Part shown: positions 34,974 to 47,624 of the stretch, piece by piece | Numbering within the stretch: the stretch's first letter is position 1 | Layout of the letters: each line of letters opens with the position of its first letter | DNA from: Clusia tigrina | Lineage: Eukaryota > Arthropoda > Insecta > Diptera > Clusiidae | Length of the DNA: 64,000 nucleotides | Reading direction: 5' to 3' | Assembly: GCA_920105625.2 (NCBI GenBank) | Contig: CAKKTE020000077.1 | Location: 1,364,001-1,428,000 of the forward strand | The notes under the pieces: generated by a model | The model's input: the letters and a program-made list of their open reading frames with translations, nothing else | Told to the model about the DNA's origin: nothing | Databases searched by the model: none | Made by a program: the position numbers and the translations under genes

Positions 34974-35398
34974 TGTGTGAAGACCTAAATTTTGTAACAA
35001 TTTAAGGTCACACAAAATACCGCCCTCACCATATACCAACACCATGCGAGCACATGTAGCCAAACCACGCCACACGTGGTTATGCTCGAACACGACACAA
35101 CGCCGAAATACGGGAATTCCGTATGCGCGAACACGACACAGTGCCGAAATACGGGACTTGTCGTTGCTCGCATGAAAAAATGTATAAAAGGCCGGTGCAC
35201 AGAGGAACCGGTCTCTTGTGATTTCAACAGCGGCGGCGACAACAGCGGACGAGCAGGCTCTCTCTCTTGTGATTTCAACAGCGGCGGCGACAACAGCGGC
35301 GGCGACAACAGCGGACGAGCAGGCACTCTCTTGCGATTTCAACAGTAGCGGCGACAACAGCGAACGAGCAGGCGCTCTCTTGTGATTTCAACAGCGGC
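34974..35398 (+). mobile_element. Truncated copy of the minisatellite-bearing LTR
   Basis: It starts TGTGTGAAGACCTAAATTTT and has two 29-bp promoter repeats (35087-35115 and 35128-35156) and TATAAAAG (35183-35190). A minisatellite runs from 35213 to the duplication junction at 35398. The full version is at 39980-41065. It has one more minisatellite unit than the aligned part of that copy. Confidence 0.7.
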
Positions 35399-35550
35399 AA
35401 ACATTTTGATATCAAATTTTCAATGTCCTTATCAATACCTGGCCACCACATATATGATCTAGCCAGACCTTTAGTTTTCACTATTCCAAGATGTGAACGA
35501 TGCACATTTGATCTTAATTTTTGTGGAATAATTATTCTGTATCCCCACAA
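35399..35550 (-). pseudogene. Integrase zinc-domain stub at the unit 2 start
   Basis: The first 150 bases of unit 2 of duplication B hold only HRSHLGIVKTKGLARSYMWW and the start of the CCHH-type zinc region. The frame then runs into minisatellite sequence, giving a chimeric reading of no function. Confidence 0.8.
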
Positions 35551-38450
35551 AATACAACCATATTCAACAGTGAGTTGAGTATACTTCTCACGATATGGTG
35601 TAAAATTTTCATCTCTAATCTTAGAGTTCCATTTAAAACAAACTCTGCCACTTTAGATAAAATGGGATCTCGTCTCGTCTCGCGAGATATATCTTTAAAA
35701 TTCATGCTAACATTTGACTCATTTTCTATTAAATTGATGTATGAGTTTTCAAATTTTTGTTGGTTCCCAAGACTACTTTGTGGCATCCTTGAAATGCTAT
35801 CAGCTTCATTTTGAATTCCTTTAACGTGTTCTATGGTATAATTGAAACCAGAAAGGATTAATGCCCAGCGCTGAATTCGAGCTGACGCCATTGCTGGTAA
35901 ACCTTTGTCGCTTCCAAATATGGCTAAAAGTGGACGATGATCAGTGCGCAAACAAAAGTGGTTTCCCAATAAATACTGCTTTAGTTTTGTAACACAAAAC
36001 ACAATCGATAAAGCTTCCTTTTCTAATGTGCTGTAATTCTTCTCACTTTTGGAAAGTGCCCTGGAAACAAAAGCAATCGGCTTAGTCGAATCCGAAAATT
36101 TATGTGCTAAAATTCCAGCTACAGCATTATTTGAAGCATCAGTGGTTAATACAAGTGGCAAATCAGGATTGAAATGGACCAAAACTTGGTCTGACGCTAT
36201 GGCCTTTTTTATGTCATCATAAGAGCTTTGGCACTTTTCCGTCCAAGCAAATTGTACATCTTTAGTCAATAGATTATATAACGGGGACATGATTTGTGCA
36301 AAATTATCAATAAATTTTGAATAATAATTTGCCATTCCGACAAAAGCTCTAAGTTCCGAAACGTTGCTAGGAATAGGAGCAGATAATACGCTTGAAATAC
36401 GTTCATTGTTTTTGCGTAATCCATTTTTGTCAATGTTAAATCCCAAATATGAAATTTCGGATTGAAAAAATACAGATTTCGAAATATTAAGTTTCAATCC
36501 AGACGATTGTAGTTTTCGTAAAACCAATTTTAATGTTTTTAAATGCTCTTGCATATTTCTGCCCGTGACAGTAATGTCATCTTGGTAAACAACTACATAT
36601 GGAATATCTATTAGTAAATTTTCCATAGTTTTTTGAAAAATGGCTGCTGCCGTTTTGACGCCAAAGGGTAGACGTTTTACTTTTAAAGTACCAATATGGG
36701 TACTCCACGCACATAACAATTGCGAACTTTCATCTAGAACAAGCTGATTGTAAGCATTTGGCAAATCAAGTTTGGTAAAAATTTTACCGCCCTCCAATGA
36801 TGCAAAAATCTCATCAATTCTGGGTAGAGGGTACTTGAAGTCCATTAAGAACTTATTCAGAGTGACCTTGTAGTCGCCACAGATTCGCAAATCACCGTTG
36901 GGTTTTAAAATGGGTACCAATGGTGTTCCCCATTCGGAAATATCTACAGGCTCTAATACCCCGGATTTAATTAAATCGCGTAATTTTTCTTCTATCTTAC
37001 CTTTCCACGCTAATGGCAAAGGTCTTGGTTTACAAAATATGGGTGTTGCATTATTTTCGATTTTTAACGAAACTTTGTTTATTTTAAACTCACCCAAACT
37101 TTCACGGAAAACTTCGGAAAATTCATTTTTCAATTGACTTACTAAGGCCTCATTTGATTCTTGCCTATTTATGTTGTTTATTTGTAACAACTCAAAGTTA
37201 AACGAACGTAAAAACGAACGACCAAGCAGGGGTGGATTCATTGTATCTACAACCACAACAACAACTGATTTGGTATTACCTTTAAATGTGATCAACGCAT
37301 CATATTCGCCTACTAGCTTCAATCTGTCACCACTATAATCGACATACGTTGTTTGACATGGGCGAATGTCCTTCTTGATGTTGTTGTTCTCGAGAAACGA
37401 AGCAGGAACCAATGTGCAAGGGGCACCTGTATCACAAACAGCTTTCATCTTAATACCATCAATGACAACAGGAAGAGTATACACATCATTAGAGTTGCTT
37501 TCAGCCACACTAAAAATAGAATAATTGAAAATATCATTATCATTTTGTTCATCATTATCATTAGCTACGTAATTAACACTTCTCTTTTTATTGAAGCAAA
37601 CGGTCGCCAAATGACCGATTTTTCCACAGGAATGACATTTGCTCTCTTTGTATTTGCAAGATTGGGAGCTATGATTTCGCCAACCACAGTGAGAACATGC
37701 AGGCTTTCTTTCACCCTCTCCTCTGTTGTCTCTGCCAACATTGCCTCTGTTACTGCTGCCGCTACCACCACCACCTCTGACACCGCTGCCTCTGCCAACT
37801 TTGCCTCTACCATTGCCGTTAGATTTCTTTGCAAACCTTTGCCGGTTGACAAAATTAACTGCACTTCCATTCTTCTCCTCTGCCTTTGTTACATTTTTCG
37901 TCTCCATGATCATCGCCTTTTTTAGCGCACTTTGAACTGTTAAGCGTTCATCTTCTTCACATAACCTTTCGAATATGTAATTTGGCAAGCCCATAACAAA
38001 TTGATTTAGAACAAACGCTTCTAAGTTGACGCTAAATTTACAATTTAATGCCAATGTATTAACTCGGGCATACCATTCCGCAACTGATTCTGCATCATTT
38101 TTTGTTGCCACATGAAATTTTTTTCTTTCACTGAACACAATTGTTGGTGGTGTGTATTGCATGTCCAATATCTCACATATCTCATCAAACTTCTTTGACA
38201 CAGGGGAATCAGGGCTGCACAAACTATGCAACAATTTGTACGCCACAGCACCTATTGATTTTAACAAAATCGACTTTTTAACATATTCCTCCGTGCAATT
38301 GATTTCACAGAAATGGATGTCTAGGCGCTCTTTCCACACATTCCATGGCTCTACGTTGGGGTTGAATTCAGCCACGTTAGATGTCTGGAACACCGAAATT
38401 TGGTTAGAGCTAAAACTTTGATTTGCCGCTTCTTCCTTTTTAGTTGCCAT
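35532..38450 (-). CDS. Mag-type gypsy gag-pol polyprotein, copy 2 (972 aa)
   Basis: The same 972-codon ORF as copy 1, start ATG at 38448-38450, with K144E and P368T as the only amino-acid differences. Both knuckles, the protease D340, the RT D562 and YQDD box, and the RNase H Asp residues are all retained. The frame shift after RNase H is also shared, so it existed before the duplication. In this copy the integrase core and 3' LTR are absent, replaced by the LTR minisatellite junction at 35398/35399. On its own it is not a complete element, though gag and RT could still be translated. Confidence 0.92.
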   Translation of the reverse strand: MATKKEEAANQSFSSNQISVFQTSNVAEFNPNVEPWNVWKERLDIHFCEINCTEEYVKKSILLKSIGAVAYKLLHSLCSPDSPVSKKFDEICEILDMQYTPPTIVFSERKKFHVATKNDAESVAEWYARVNTLALNCKFSVNLEAFVLNQFVMGLPNYIFERLCEEDERLTVQSALKKAMIMETKNVTKAEEKNGSAVNFVNRQRFAKKSNGNGRGKVGRGSGVRGGGGSGSSNRGNVGRDNRGEGERKPACSHCGWRNHSSQSCKYKESKCHSCGKIGHLATVCFNKKRSVNYVANDNDEQNDNDIFNYSIFSVAESNSNDVYTLPVVIDGIKMKAVCDTGAPCTLVPASFLENNNIKKDIRPCQTTYVDYSGDRLKLVGEYDALITFKGNTKSVVVVVVDTMNPPLLGRSFLRSFNFELLQINNINRQESNEALVSQLKNEFSEVFRESLGEFKINKVSLKIENNATPIFCKPRPLPLAWKGKIEEKLRDLIKSGVLEPVDISEWGTPLVPILKPNGDLRICGDYKVTLNKFLMDFKYPLPRIDEIFASLEGGKIFTKLDLPNAYNQLVLDESSQLLCAWSTHIGTLKVKRLPFGVKTAAAIFQKTMENLLIDIPYVVVYQDDITVTGRNMQEHLKTLKLVLRKLQSSGLKLNISKSVFFQSEISYLGFNIDKNGLRKNNERISSVLSAPIPSNVSELRAFVGMANYYSKFIDNFAQIMSPLYNLLTKDVQFAWTEKCQSSYDDIKKAIASDQVLVHFNPDLPLVLTTDASNNAVAGILAHKFSDSTKPIAFVSRALSKSEKNYSTLEKEALSIVFCVTKLKQYLLGNHFCLRTDHRPLLAIFGSDKGLPAMASARIQRWALILSGFNYTIEHVKGIQNEADSISRMPQSSLGNQQKFENSYINLIENESNVSMNFKDISRETRRDPILSKVAEFVLNGTLRLEMKILHHIVRSILNSLLNMVVFCGDTE

Positions 38451-39206
<756 letters not shown>

Positions 39207-39941
39207 ATTTTCTTTTACCACACTTACTTCAAATGTATTCTTGTACATTCGTTCCTTACATACTTATCTCCACTAGCGGTTCCGTTGCTTGCGCCATCAA
39301 GCTCTTGCCTGTCATTACTGTCTACTCATCATTTTCCTGCCGCATGTGTGCGTATGTATAATTTACGTTTAGTTTCATATTTCTTACCCACGACTGTCTT
39401 ATAATTTTTTTTCTTCTTGTTGCATTTTTTCAAACAACCATTTTTTTTATTTAATATTTAAAAATATTTTTCTCCTCTTTGCTTTACTGCGCTTCATTCG
39501 GCTATAGTGCCTAATGAGCATATTTATATTACGTCATTTTTTCCATTTATATTGGCGCATTTTTGCTGATATTGACTTTGGAAGTCGGGGCTGTGATATT
39601 TAACATACGTTGTTCCTCTTGTGTTTACACATGTAAAATACTGTCAACACATGTCTTTAATTGTCAGTTCGCAAATGGAGTAACTTTAATAAGTTATTGG
39701 GGAGTTTTTGGGTTTGCTTTTAATCGTTTCCATCGTGGTAACTGGACTGCGAATCTCAGTTACCAAATACGGACCTATCCAAACAGGTGAGAATTTGTTT
39801 CTCCTAGCCTGATTTTTCATTAGTACTTTGTCACCTACATGAAAGACAACTGGGTTTAGTACCTTGTTGTAGGCTTCTCTGGCTACACATTTAGCACAAT
39901 CTTGGTTTTCTCTAACCAACTCGTGCGCTCGCTGCAGCTGA
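39207..39941 (-). pseudogene. 3' end of another gypsy pol, unit 2
   Basis: Duplicate of 34201-34935, with the integrase GPY/F frame at 39686-39919 and no difference seen in that frame. Confidence 0.7.
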
Positions 39942-40092
39942 TATTTTCACACTTTATTTGGGCCATCAGCATTCTATACTGTGTGAAGACCTAAATTTTG
40001 TAACAATTTAAGGTCACACAAAATACCGCCCTCACCATATACCAACACCATGCGAGCACATGTAGCCAAACCACGCCACACGTGGTTATGCT

Positions 40093-40196
40093 CGAACACG
40101 ACACAACGCCGAAATACGGGAATTCCGTATGCGCGAACACGACACAGTGCCGAAATACGGGACTTGTCGTTGCTCGCATGAAAAAATGTATAAAAG
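40093..40196 (+). promoter_or_regulatory. LTR promoter: two 29-bp direct repeats plus TATA box
   Basis: Repeats at 40093-40121 and 40134-40162 share cgaacacgacaca and gccgaaatacggga, differing at two bases. They lie 27 bp upstream of TATAAAAG (40189-40196). Such paired repeats upstream of TATA look like activator binding sites. The factor is unknown. Confidence 0.5.
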
Positions 40197-40218
40197 GCCG
40201 GTGCACAGAGGAACCGGT

Positions 40219-40529
40219 CTCTTGTGATTTCAACAGCGGCGGCGACAACAGCGGCGGCGACAACAGCGGACGAGCAGGCACTCTCTTGCGATTTCAACAG
40301 TAGCGGCGACAACAGCGAACGAGCAGGCGCTCTCTTGTGATTTCAACAGCGGCGGCGACAACAGCGGACGAGCAGGCGCTCTTGTGATTTCAACAGCGGC
40401 GGCGACAACAGCGGACGAGCAGGCGCTCTTGTGATTTCAACAGCGGCGGCGACAACAGCGGACGAGCAGGCTCTCTCTCTTGCGATTTCAACAGTAGCGG
40501 CGACAACAGCGAACGAGCAGGCGAGTAAG
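40219..40529. repeat. Minisatellite, period about 47 bp, about 6 copies
   Basis: Units run ctcttgtgatttcaacag, then cggcggcgacaacagcgg, then acgagcaggcg, with variants (agtagcgg, cgaacgag). It starts 22 bp after the TATA box. It is in the right place for the transcript leader, and copy number differs from the partial copy at 35213-35398. Confidence 0.95.
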
Positions 40530-40577
40530 TGGGTATAGTATTCGCGGACAGTGGCGACCTCGGCAGACAGTTCCTGA

Positions 40578-40861
40578 CTTTTGAGACTTCTTACGTGATT
40601 GGTGGTGTGAGGTTTTAACCGACATCACTACCACGTAAGAGAGTGTTCCACCCTAGGCGAAGTAAACGCGAGGTTTTAACCGGCGTTTAACTTCAAAGCA
40701 GCTATTGCTTCAATGTAGACTTTTGAGACTTTTTACGTGATTGGTGGCGTGAGGTTTTAACCGACATCACTACCACGTAAGAGAGTGCTCCACCTTAAGC
40801 GAAGTAAACGCGAGGTATTAACCGGCGTTGAATTTCAAAGCAGCTATTGCTTCTACGTCTG
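40578..40861. repeat. Two 142-bp tandem repeats in the LTR
   Basis: Units 40578-40719 and 40720-40861 each start cttttgagact. Each contains ttacgtg with its inverse cacgtaa about 45 bp later, and two copies of gaggttttaaccg (one mutated to gaggtattaaccg in unit 2). Confidence 0.9.
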
Positions 40862-41065
40862 CCACTACCCCACTTCACCGCAATTAGACGAAGCGGAAAG
40901 TATACAGAAATTAGTTATAATTAGTTTAAGATGAAGTTATAGTTTACTAAATAATAAAATAAAGTAAAACAAACTACATCAAACGTGTTGTGTTAAGGTC
41001 AATAAAATAAATATTGTACAGGACTCTGGGAAGACTGAGCATACCACAGCTAGAGATTCCTTACA

Positions 41066-43200
41066 ACTGGGTATGACATTTTGGGCACCTCCTTACATAT
41101 TTTTTTATGTCTCTGAGCATACCTTTCCAGGCGTAGACCTGAATCATGGAAACCCTTCAGCACCACCTGAATACCTTTGTCATTCTCGAGCCACTCTACC
41201 CTGTTGCCTATCTGTTTGCCTCTTCCGTCATTCATTTCTTTTATTTCTGCTGATTCTGTGTCAACTACTGGCCGTTTAACATTGGTATTCTCTCTTTCGG
41301 CCTTTGCCTTTGCTTTAGTTTGAACTACCGATATCTTCTGCTTTTTTGGCACTCTGCTAAGTACATCTGCATTTAGGTTATTTTTTCTAGGCTTGTATAT
41401 TATTTCAACATCATACTCAGACAATTTGTGCCAAAACGTGCCAACCGAGAGGTTTCATCTTTAAAATTCTTTGTAGCCCACACTATGGCTAGAAATTTTT
41501 TCTTTAAAATATCTATTCTCCGTATCGCTAAGCGCCCTGCTCGCGAATGGGTTGGTAGGTGATTACCGACTACCCTTGTGATAGCACTGCCCCCAATGCT
41601 TCGGTGGTCAACAAAAAAGTTTTCTCAAAGTCGGGGTACGCTAAAATCGGTGGCGAGCTAATAATTCCTTTTAGCCTTTCGAATGTCCTTTGACAGTTTT
41701 CTGTCCATTCGAACCTTGCTTCCTTAGCAGTTTATTAATTGGCAATGCAATTCCGGCTAGTCCTTCTACGAGCTTTCTATAATAGTTCACTAGTCTTAGG
41801 AATGCTTGCACTTCCTTTCTATTCCTCGGAATTGCTAAATTTTTTACATATTCCATCTTCTGCGGGTCAGGCAGTGCTCCTGCCTCTGAGCAACGATGAA
41901 CACTTCTCTGTGTTCAATTTCAAATTGTGTTGTCGTAATTTTTGGAGCAACTTGCACAAGCGTTGCGAATGCTGTTGCAAGTTTTTCCCATAAATTACTA
42001 TGTCATCGAGGTCTTCTGCTTGTCTCGGGTAACCACCAAAACTTGATGGTAGCCACTCGCTAAATCAAGTGTAGAAAAATACCTACTGTGTCCCAACTGA
42101 TCCAGGATCTCTTCAATCCTTGGAATTGAGAACACTTGCTTGATAGGGGCGTCGTTGAACTTCCTGAAGTCAACGATTATGCTCCACTTCTTGTGACCCT
42201 GAGCACCCCCTTCTTTGGTACCAAAATTTTTGGTGAGTTCCAAGGCGAGATACTCGGAGAAAATATGTTATCATTTAGCATTCCTTCAACTTGCCTGTTT
42301 ACCTCATCTCTGTGAGCTTGGGACAGTCTATACTGCTTTTGGTTTATTGGTGGTTGATGCACTCTAGTAGGTATTTCAGGCTCTACTTCCGGTGTATACG
42401 TTAGCTGGTCTCCTTCCAGCAAAAATATGTCATGGAATGACGTACATATGACTTCTATTGATGTCTTCTCTTCTGAATTTACGCTTGGGTCTAACTCCAG
42501 TGATTCTAGTACTCTCTCCATCCTTTTCCTTATATCTACCTGCTTCATCTTATTAACCGATCCATAATTCGGTTTCTTAATATTGTCGTAACTAGTAAAC
42601 GTAGGCCTAAATCCCTACTTAGAAGGTAGTCTTTTTTTGATGCATTTAGTACTCAAGCGTACAACTTACCCTGGTCAACGTCTGTTACGGTTTCTCCCAT
42701 ATATATATACTCTCCGGCAGCTGCTTGTGCAAAACAGCAGTCCTAAGTTTAGAGTTTATACTCGTATGTATAGTAACTACTCTTGTTGACCTTGCATTTA
42801 CTACCTCCGCACTACTATTTTTATCCCTATTCACGGTTCCTTCCTGCTATGACTTCAATGGAAAGGTATGAATCGTATTATTCTTATCATAAAACGTTAA
42901 CTGTTTCTCCAGCCCATCCAGTATGGCGCGACCTCAAAGGTTATCGCGTTCAATTACCCCATCAGCCGGGATACCTTCCCTATCCAATTCCACTGCGAGC
43001 ACCCCAAAACCCATGCCCCTAACTTCAGTGTGACCTATTATGAGTGACCCCAGTGTCCTGATGCAACCTCCAAGCGCTCCTTTAAGCATTCCTATATCCT
43101 TTGGATTAACATCCAGTCCTTTCCGTAAAACACTAGATTTTGCCAGGCTGGTGTCCGCCCCTGAGTCCTAAGTTTAGCACTAGCTTTCCACTGCATCACT
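41066..43200 (-). pseudogene. 412/errantivirus-like gypsy pol (protease, RT, RNase H start)
   Basis: Minus-strand pol in several frames. Near 43140-43160 is SGADTSLAKSSVL, a protease active-site segment, followed near 42930-42960 by the family's second protease block. RT begins at 42177-42548 with YRLSQAHRDEVNRQVEGML and SPWNSPKILVPKK. The palm has WSIIVDFRKFND (42150) and YFSTLDLASGYHQV (42060). The YxDD region near 41990 is frame-broken. The RT connection includes QAFLRLVNYYRKLV (41800). An RNase H end (41050-41424) contains YDVEIIYKPRKNNLNADVLS. Integrase is missing, since the element stops at the LTR near 41065. It is inactive. Confidence 0.8.
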
Positions 43201-43689
43201 ACTCACAACGAAACAACATCCTTTTGTTTCCAAAATGGACGCGTACTAATACTTCCTAACTCTTCAAGTTTTTCCTTTCATGCACCGCAGCTATCCTTTA
43301 TAACCCCATACTCCCGAGAAATTATCATTATTATCTTAAGTTTAAACTTCCGAAACGCGTTCGCGACGATTGGCCTATACTTTCTAACATCATTAAAACT
43401 TAAGCTAAGTACTAGAATTATAACAGTTACCCAAACCGAAACGCAATCTAAAATTCCTTCTCGGAGAGACTCCTGTTCCTCCTTATCTTGGACCACAGTC
43501 CTTAAATTACTCGGTATGTGGTATTGGAGAGCCTGTTGCTCCTCCTTCTTCTTACATTACTCGTCACGCGTACTTTTTGCCTTATTCTTTCTTCCTTTCT
43601 TTCGGCTTTCCAGCCTACTGGCCTCGACTGGGCCGCTGGAAGTTTCCCTGGTCCCTTTGTTGGGATTGTTTTTCCCTAAATTCCGCTGC

Positions 43690-44560
43690 CCGATGTCCCA
43701 TTTGTTCACATGAGAAGCATCTCAACTCCTGTATGGTGTTGCTCATCCTCGGTTCACTTTTGAAATTCAAATTTGGTCGCTGCTGACCACTCCCAGTGTT
43801 GAACTGATTTCATCCCTTGTATGACCTGGTTTACGGCAGAACGAACATGTGGGTGTCCTCTGTACAAACCCCTTGTATGGATTTCTAGGATTCGAGCCTC
43901 TGTTGGCTGAGACCCCGGGACTATACGCTCCTCTGTATATGTTTGGGACAGAATTACTTCCCTCTCTATCCATGACAGCGGCAGTGAACCTGTCCTGTCT
44001 GTTTTAAAACATATGTACCTCGCCAAACCGGCTGTACTCCGCTCCACCTGGAATTGTGCTCTAACTGCCTCTTCTGCTAATTCCTCCAGAGTTCCTGTTC
44101 TGCTATTCAGCATATGTATTTTTAGACGGGGGTCGCGGAGACCCACAACGAAAGCTGTTAACACTGACTTGTCATTTCGTACAATAGAGCTGTATCTCCA
44201 ACGCCATTGCATTTACCACTCACTATTTCTGTTGCCAGCCCCTGTAGTGATCCTAGACGCCTGGCAAAGGCTCGTATGTCCTCACCTGCCAGCTGTTTCC
44301 CCATTCTGATTTCCTGAGTTACATCTTCCAAAGCCCTTACCTTCAGGTACGTTCTCCCCAGGAGGCCGTAAAGCTCGTCCGTACTGCCGAATCGCTTTGA
44401 TAGCCCAAGGTTGTATGCGTCTCCGAACCACCACTGCTTCACACAGTCAAAGAAATCTTGTCACTCATCTGGCCTGATGCTCCGCTTTGCAAGTTCACAC
44501 CCCTGAATGAATCTACTGACTTCTGACCGTGAGTCCTCCGATGATCAGGGGTACTAGCCT
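43690..44560 (-). pseudogene. Gypsy gag, frame-broken
   Basis: Minus-strand gag of the same element. The 44158-44442 frame has FGDAYNLGLSKRFGSTDELY and GEDIRAFARRLGSL. The 43754-44212 frame has FVVGLRDPRLKIHMLNSRTG, a capsid-type C-terminal segment. In a third frame TCSFCRKPGHTRDE is a CCHC knuckle whose last Cys is lost, and near 43700 CFSCEQMGHRAAEF is a second one with the same loss. Upstream frames to about 44560 are also gag-like. Several frameshifts separate these pieces. Confidence 0.7.
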
Positions 44561-45671
44561 GGCCACTGTTTTCAAAATCTCACCTATACCCATCTTTTCT
44601 ATACTGCCCAATTGTGGTTCTTTTCAAAATTAAGGTCCAACATCTGGTTTTCCTTATCCACTGCTTCCTGAGGCTCCAATTATTTTTTAACTTTTTTGAT
44701 AATTGCATCGAATGCCACTTCATAAAACCATAATCTCATTATGACTATGCTGTTTTTTCTACAATATAAAATGCACTTCCACTTAAACAAAAATGTTTGT
44801 TTCAATTATTCTAGTTTCAAATAAAAGTACCAACATTATCAGACTTCTAAATCTCATGATTCGACCATGACAAATTTATTAAAAAACATTCCACCGTAAA
44901 TTCTATCTTTATATATATTTTTTCTTTACTTGTTTTCCATCACAAGTTCCATATCCGCTATATACTGGTGTCCATTAAGTCCTTCCATCAATGCAAATTG
45001 GTCCTTGACTTCCTCACACATCCTCCTTGATTTCCTCACATGTATCCTCGCATGTTCGCTCAACTAAAATTGTCCTTTCACTGTCGTTAATGCTCCCAAA
45101 AATCCATATAAAATGGTTATACCCGTATGTTCGACAAAAACCGAAATTAGCCTTACTGACAAAAGTGTCATAATTCATTCCCGGTAATTTTAATCCATAT
45201 TAAAAAAATTAGCTCGTACCGAATGCGCAGCGTAATAATACTACTTATATTTTTCCTAATACCCTAAGCTCATGTTATTTCATTTTGTGTAACTAAAATG
45301 AAAAATGTATATTAAAAAATGTCCCTAACAACAGACAAACACAATCCCCTACTAACAAATCCTCACAACTAAGCTGACATACATATACCGTCCGATCATA
45401 CTGACGGTTCTATGGTTGCCAAGACATAGTCGCGTGCAACAGCACAATAGCGCCTAACATTGCAACTTCTTTGACCAGCGCTACGGCGCCTTCAGGGTCG
45501 CAGAAGTATCTACTTATAACAAGCTAGTGATACTTACACTCACCGTTGTCCTCTTTGGTGATATCTCTTCTGTTGCAGGATGCTTCACCTGATTCAGGGT
45601 TATTTGCCCCGGGTTTCCTCCTATAGGTTATGTTGGCAGCCTTGCGGTCACAAATACCGGCTGCGCCAAAA
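44561..45671 (-). other. 5' untranslated leader and primer binding site of the 412-like gypsy
   Basis: About 1.1 kb without a trusted frame between gag and the LTR. On the minus strand TGGCGCAGCCGGTA (45655-45668) lies 3 nt from the LTR and resembles the tRNA-type binding sites starting TGGCGC used by fly gypsy elements. Confidence 0.6.
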
Positions 45672-46270
45672 TGTTGGAGTCCTGTGAGTTGTCGTCGCCT
45701 GTTGTAGTGACCGCCCTTTTGCTCCCAGTTATAGGCGCGGCCGTGGACGCAGAGCTAGTGGTTCCTTAAATAGGACTTTATAGCTGCCAGGTAAAACGCC
45801 GAGTTGTTTCAGATGTAAAATTCAAGAGCGAGCTTTATTGCTTAAAATCATAATAGTAAGCTTAAAATCATAGGTAAGCTTAAAATAATAGTATTGCTTA
45901 AAATCATAATAGTAAGTCTTAAATACTATTTTACAAATGATCACTTACAGTCTAGGTAAGCACCTTTCTGGTGTTCCAGCTGCGCAACTGTTGATTGGTG
46001 CCAGTTGAGTAACCAATTAACCTACTGAATATGAGAATGTCGACGGTGAATTCTAAAGGCCCATCGTCAACTCGATTGCGGAACTGTGACACCTATGCAT
46101 AATAATAAATACTATTTGCTTATAGTATTTGGACCCTAAAAATATGTGCTTGCTTAATTAGTTGGTAATTATAATGGTTTTAAATGCTACCTACACCAAA
46201 TGTGTAGTGTCTATTAGGAGTTGTGCTGTCAGTCAAGTAAGCACAGGTAGCTGCATTGTGACTCACAACA
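45672..46270 (-). mobile_element. 5' LTR of the 412/errantivirus-like gypsy (599 bp)
   Basis: On the minus strand it runs from TGTTGTGAGTCA (46270) to CCAACA (45672), with TG..CA ends. It contains short internal repeats of gcttaaaatcata (45839-45915). It is the same LTR family as 23870-24245, so the env-bearing fragment there and the gag-pol fragment here belong to one family. Confidence 0.8.
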
Positions 46271-46284
46271 CACGAGAATGGGCT

Positions 46285-46525
46285 TGCTATGACCTATACA
46301 ATATTTTTGGACGCCATTTTATATTAATTCTATAATAGTTCATTACTAGGCTCCTTTTAAAGATTTATCAACGAAATTTCACGGAATATTTGGGTACTAA
46401 CATTAAACACCACACAAGAATTGGGCGTGTTATTTTTACAGCAACGCCCACTATTGACATATTATTATAACTTACGACCTATACAATATTTTTGGTCAAA
46501 ATTTTATATTAGTACGTATATGGAC
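46285..46525. repeat. Interspersed repeat R, copy 2
   Basis: Two partial copies in a row of the acctatacaatatttttgg block (46290 and 46480), also found at 18029 and 58997. No gene. Confidence 0.6.
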
Positions 46526-47622
46526 CACTCAAACCCACTAATATCGGAACTGACTTCCAACCCCTTCACTTTCACCCGACTGAAGAGAAAATCCACAACA
46601 GATCTCCTGTGCTAATAGACAACGGCTGTACCACTGGGTGTAATCCACAACAGACAGTAAACTCAAAAATTACTTTTAAGTTTTTAAATATTGCTGAATC
46701 TGTTAAGCAACATCAATTGGAATTGCCTATGAAAAGCATCTCAAGAACTGAGTTAATAAGTATTCTAGCAAACTTGAATGAAAGAAAGGCTCCAGGATAT
46801 GACTTAATCACAAACGAAGTACTCAAAGAGTTACATCTTTCGTGTATAACACTTTTAAGACAGTGTAAAACATACTCAGTGTTGCACTGCAAAGAAGTTA
46901 TTTCCCACCGGAAGTGGCAGAAATAAAGATGATTCTAAAGTCTGGCAAAGTCTGGTGGCGATTCGACATCTTATCGTCTCATCAGCTTACTGTCAATGAT
47001 TTCAACAGTGTTTGAAATACTTATAATCTAGAAGCTAATGCCCATTGTTGAAGCGAAAAAATCATCCCGAAACACCAATTTGGATTTCGGAAGTATCATG
47101 GCACAATTGAACAAGTCCAATGCTATGAAAATAAAGAATTTTGTACAGCAGTTTTTCTTAACTTTGATAGTGTATGGCATGAGGGGTTGCTGTATAAGTT
47201 ATTAAATATGCTTCCAGTAAATATTTATCGTCTGATTAAGTCCTATCTTACTAATAGCATTTCTACTTCAAACATGGTGACGAAGTCTCCACTTTACAAA
47301 AAATCAATGCCGGGGTTCCTCAAGGAAGTGTCGTTGGAACAATTTTATACCTTTTATTTACGTCAGACCTAACTGCACCAAGCAGCGTCGTTGTGAGCAT
47401 TTTCGCAGATGATACAGCTATTCTGTCCTCACAAAAAAATGCCTTTACTGCTGCTAAAAAATTGCATGACGATGACGTCACAAAATGGATGAAGTACTGG
47501 CGAATTAAATTGAATAAAAGTAAGTCTTTACACATTACCTTTATGCAAAGTCGCGACTATTGCCCTGCACTTAAGATGAACAATTCTACAATTCCCCAAG
47601 CGACTGAGGCCAAGTATCTAGG
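46526..47622 (+). pseudogene. Jockey-clade RT remnant (plus strand)
   Basis: A plus-strand RT in several frames. RKAPGYDLITNEVLKEL is at 46783-46833, then a broken fingers block with FGFRKYHGTIEQVQ near 47083. The palm motif A area (NFDSVWHEGLLYKLL) is near 47165, and IFADDTAILSS (catalytic DD) at about 47399. KKLHDDDVTKWMKYWRIKLN and AKYLGT end at the mariner inserted at TA (47623-47624). The RT tail after the mariner was not found. Small deletions and frame shifts occur near 46925, 47130 and 47370. Confidence 0.85.
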
Positions 47623-47624
47623 TA

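Larger units (their letters stand above)
39980..41065 (+). mobile_element. 1.1-kb LTR with repeat-rich 5' leader (full copy)
   Basis: It begins TGTGTGAAGACC and probably ends near TTACA (41061-41065), next to minus-strand gypsy pol. Promoter repeats, TATA, minisatellite, two 142-bp repeats and AATAAA signals (near 40953 and 41000) come in that order, which fits U3-R-U5 read on the plus strand. No internal region or second LTR of this family follows, so it may be a solo LTR or the edge of a displaced element. Exact ends are inferred. Confidence 0.55.

Noticed and set aside
35076..35348. Cys- or Ser-rich ORFs on both strands of the minisatellite
   Set aside because: These are open only because the repeat unit lacks stops. 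There is no start context, and the copy number is variable.
40219..40529. CRISPR-like repeat array
   Set aside because: Units are contiguous without unique spacers, the organism is eukaryotic and no cas genes are present. It is a minisatellite.
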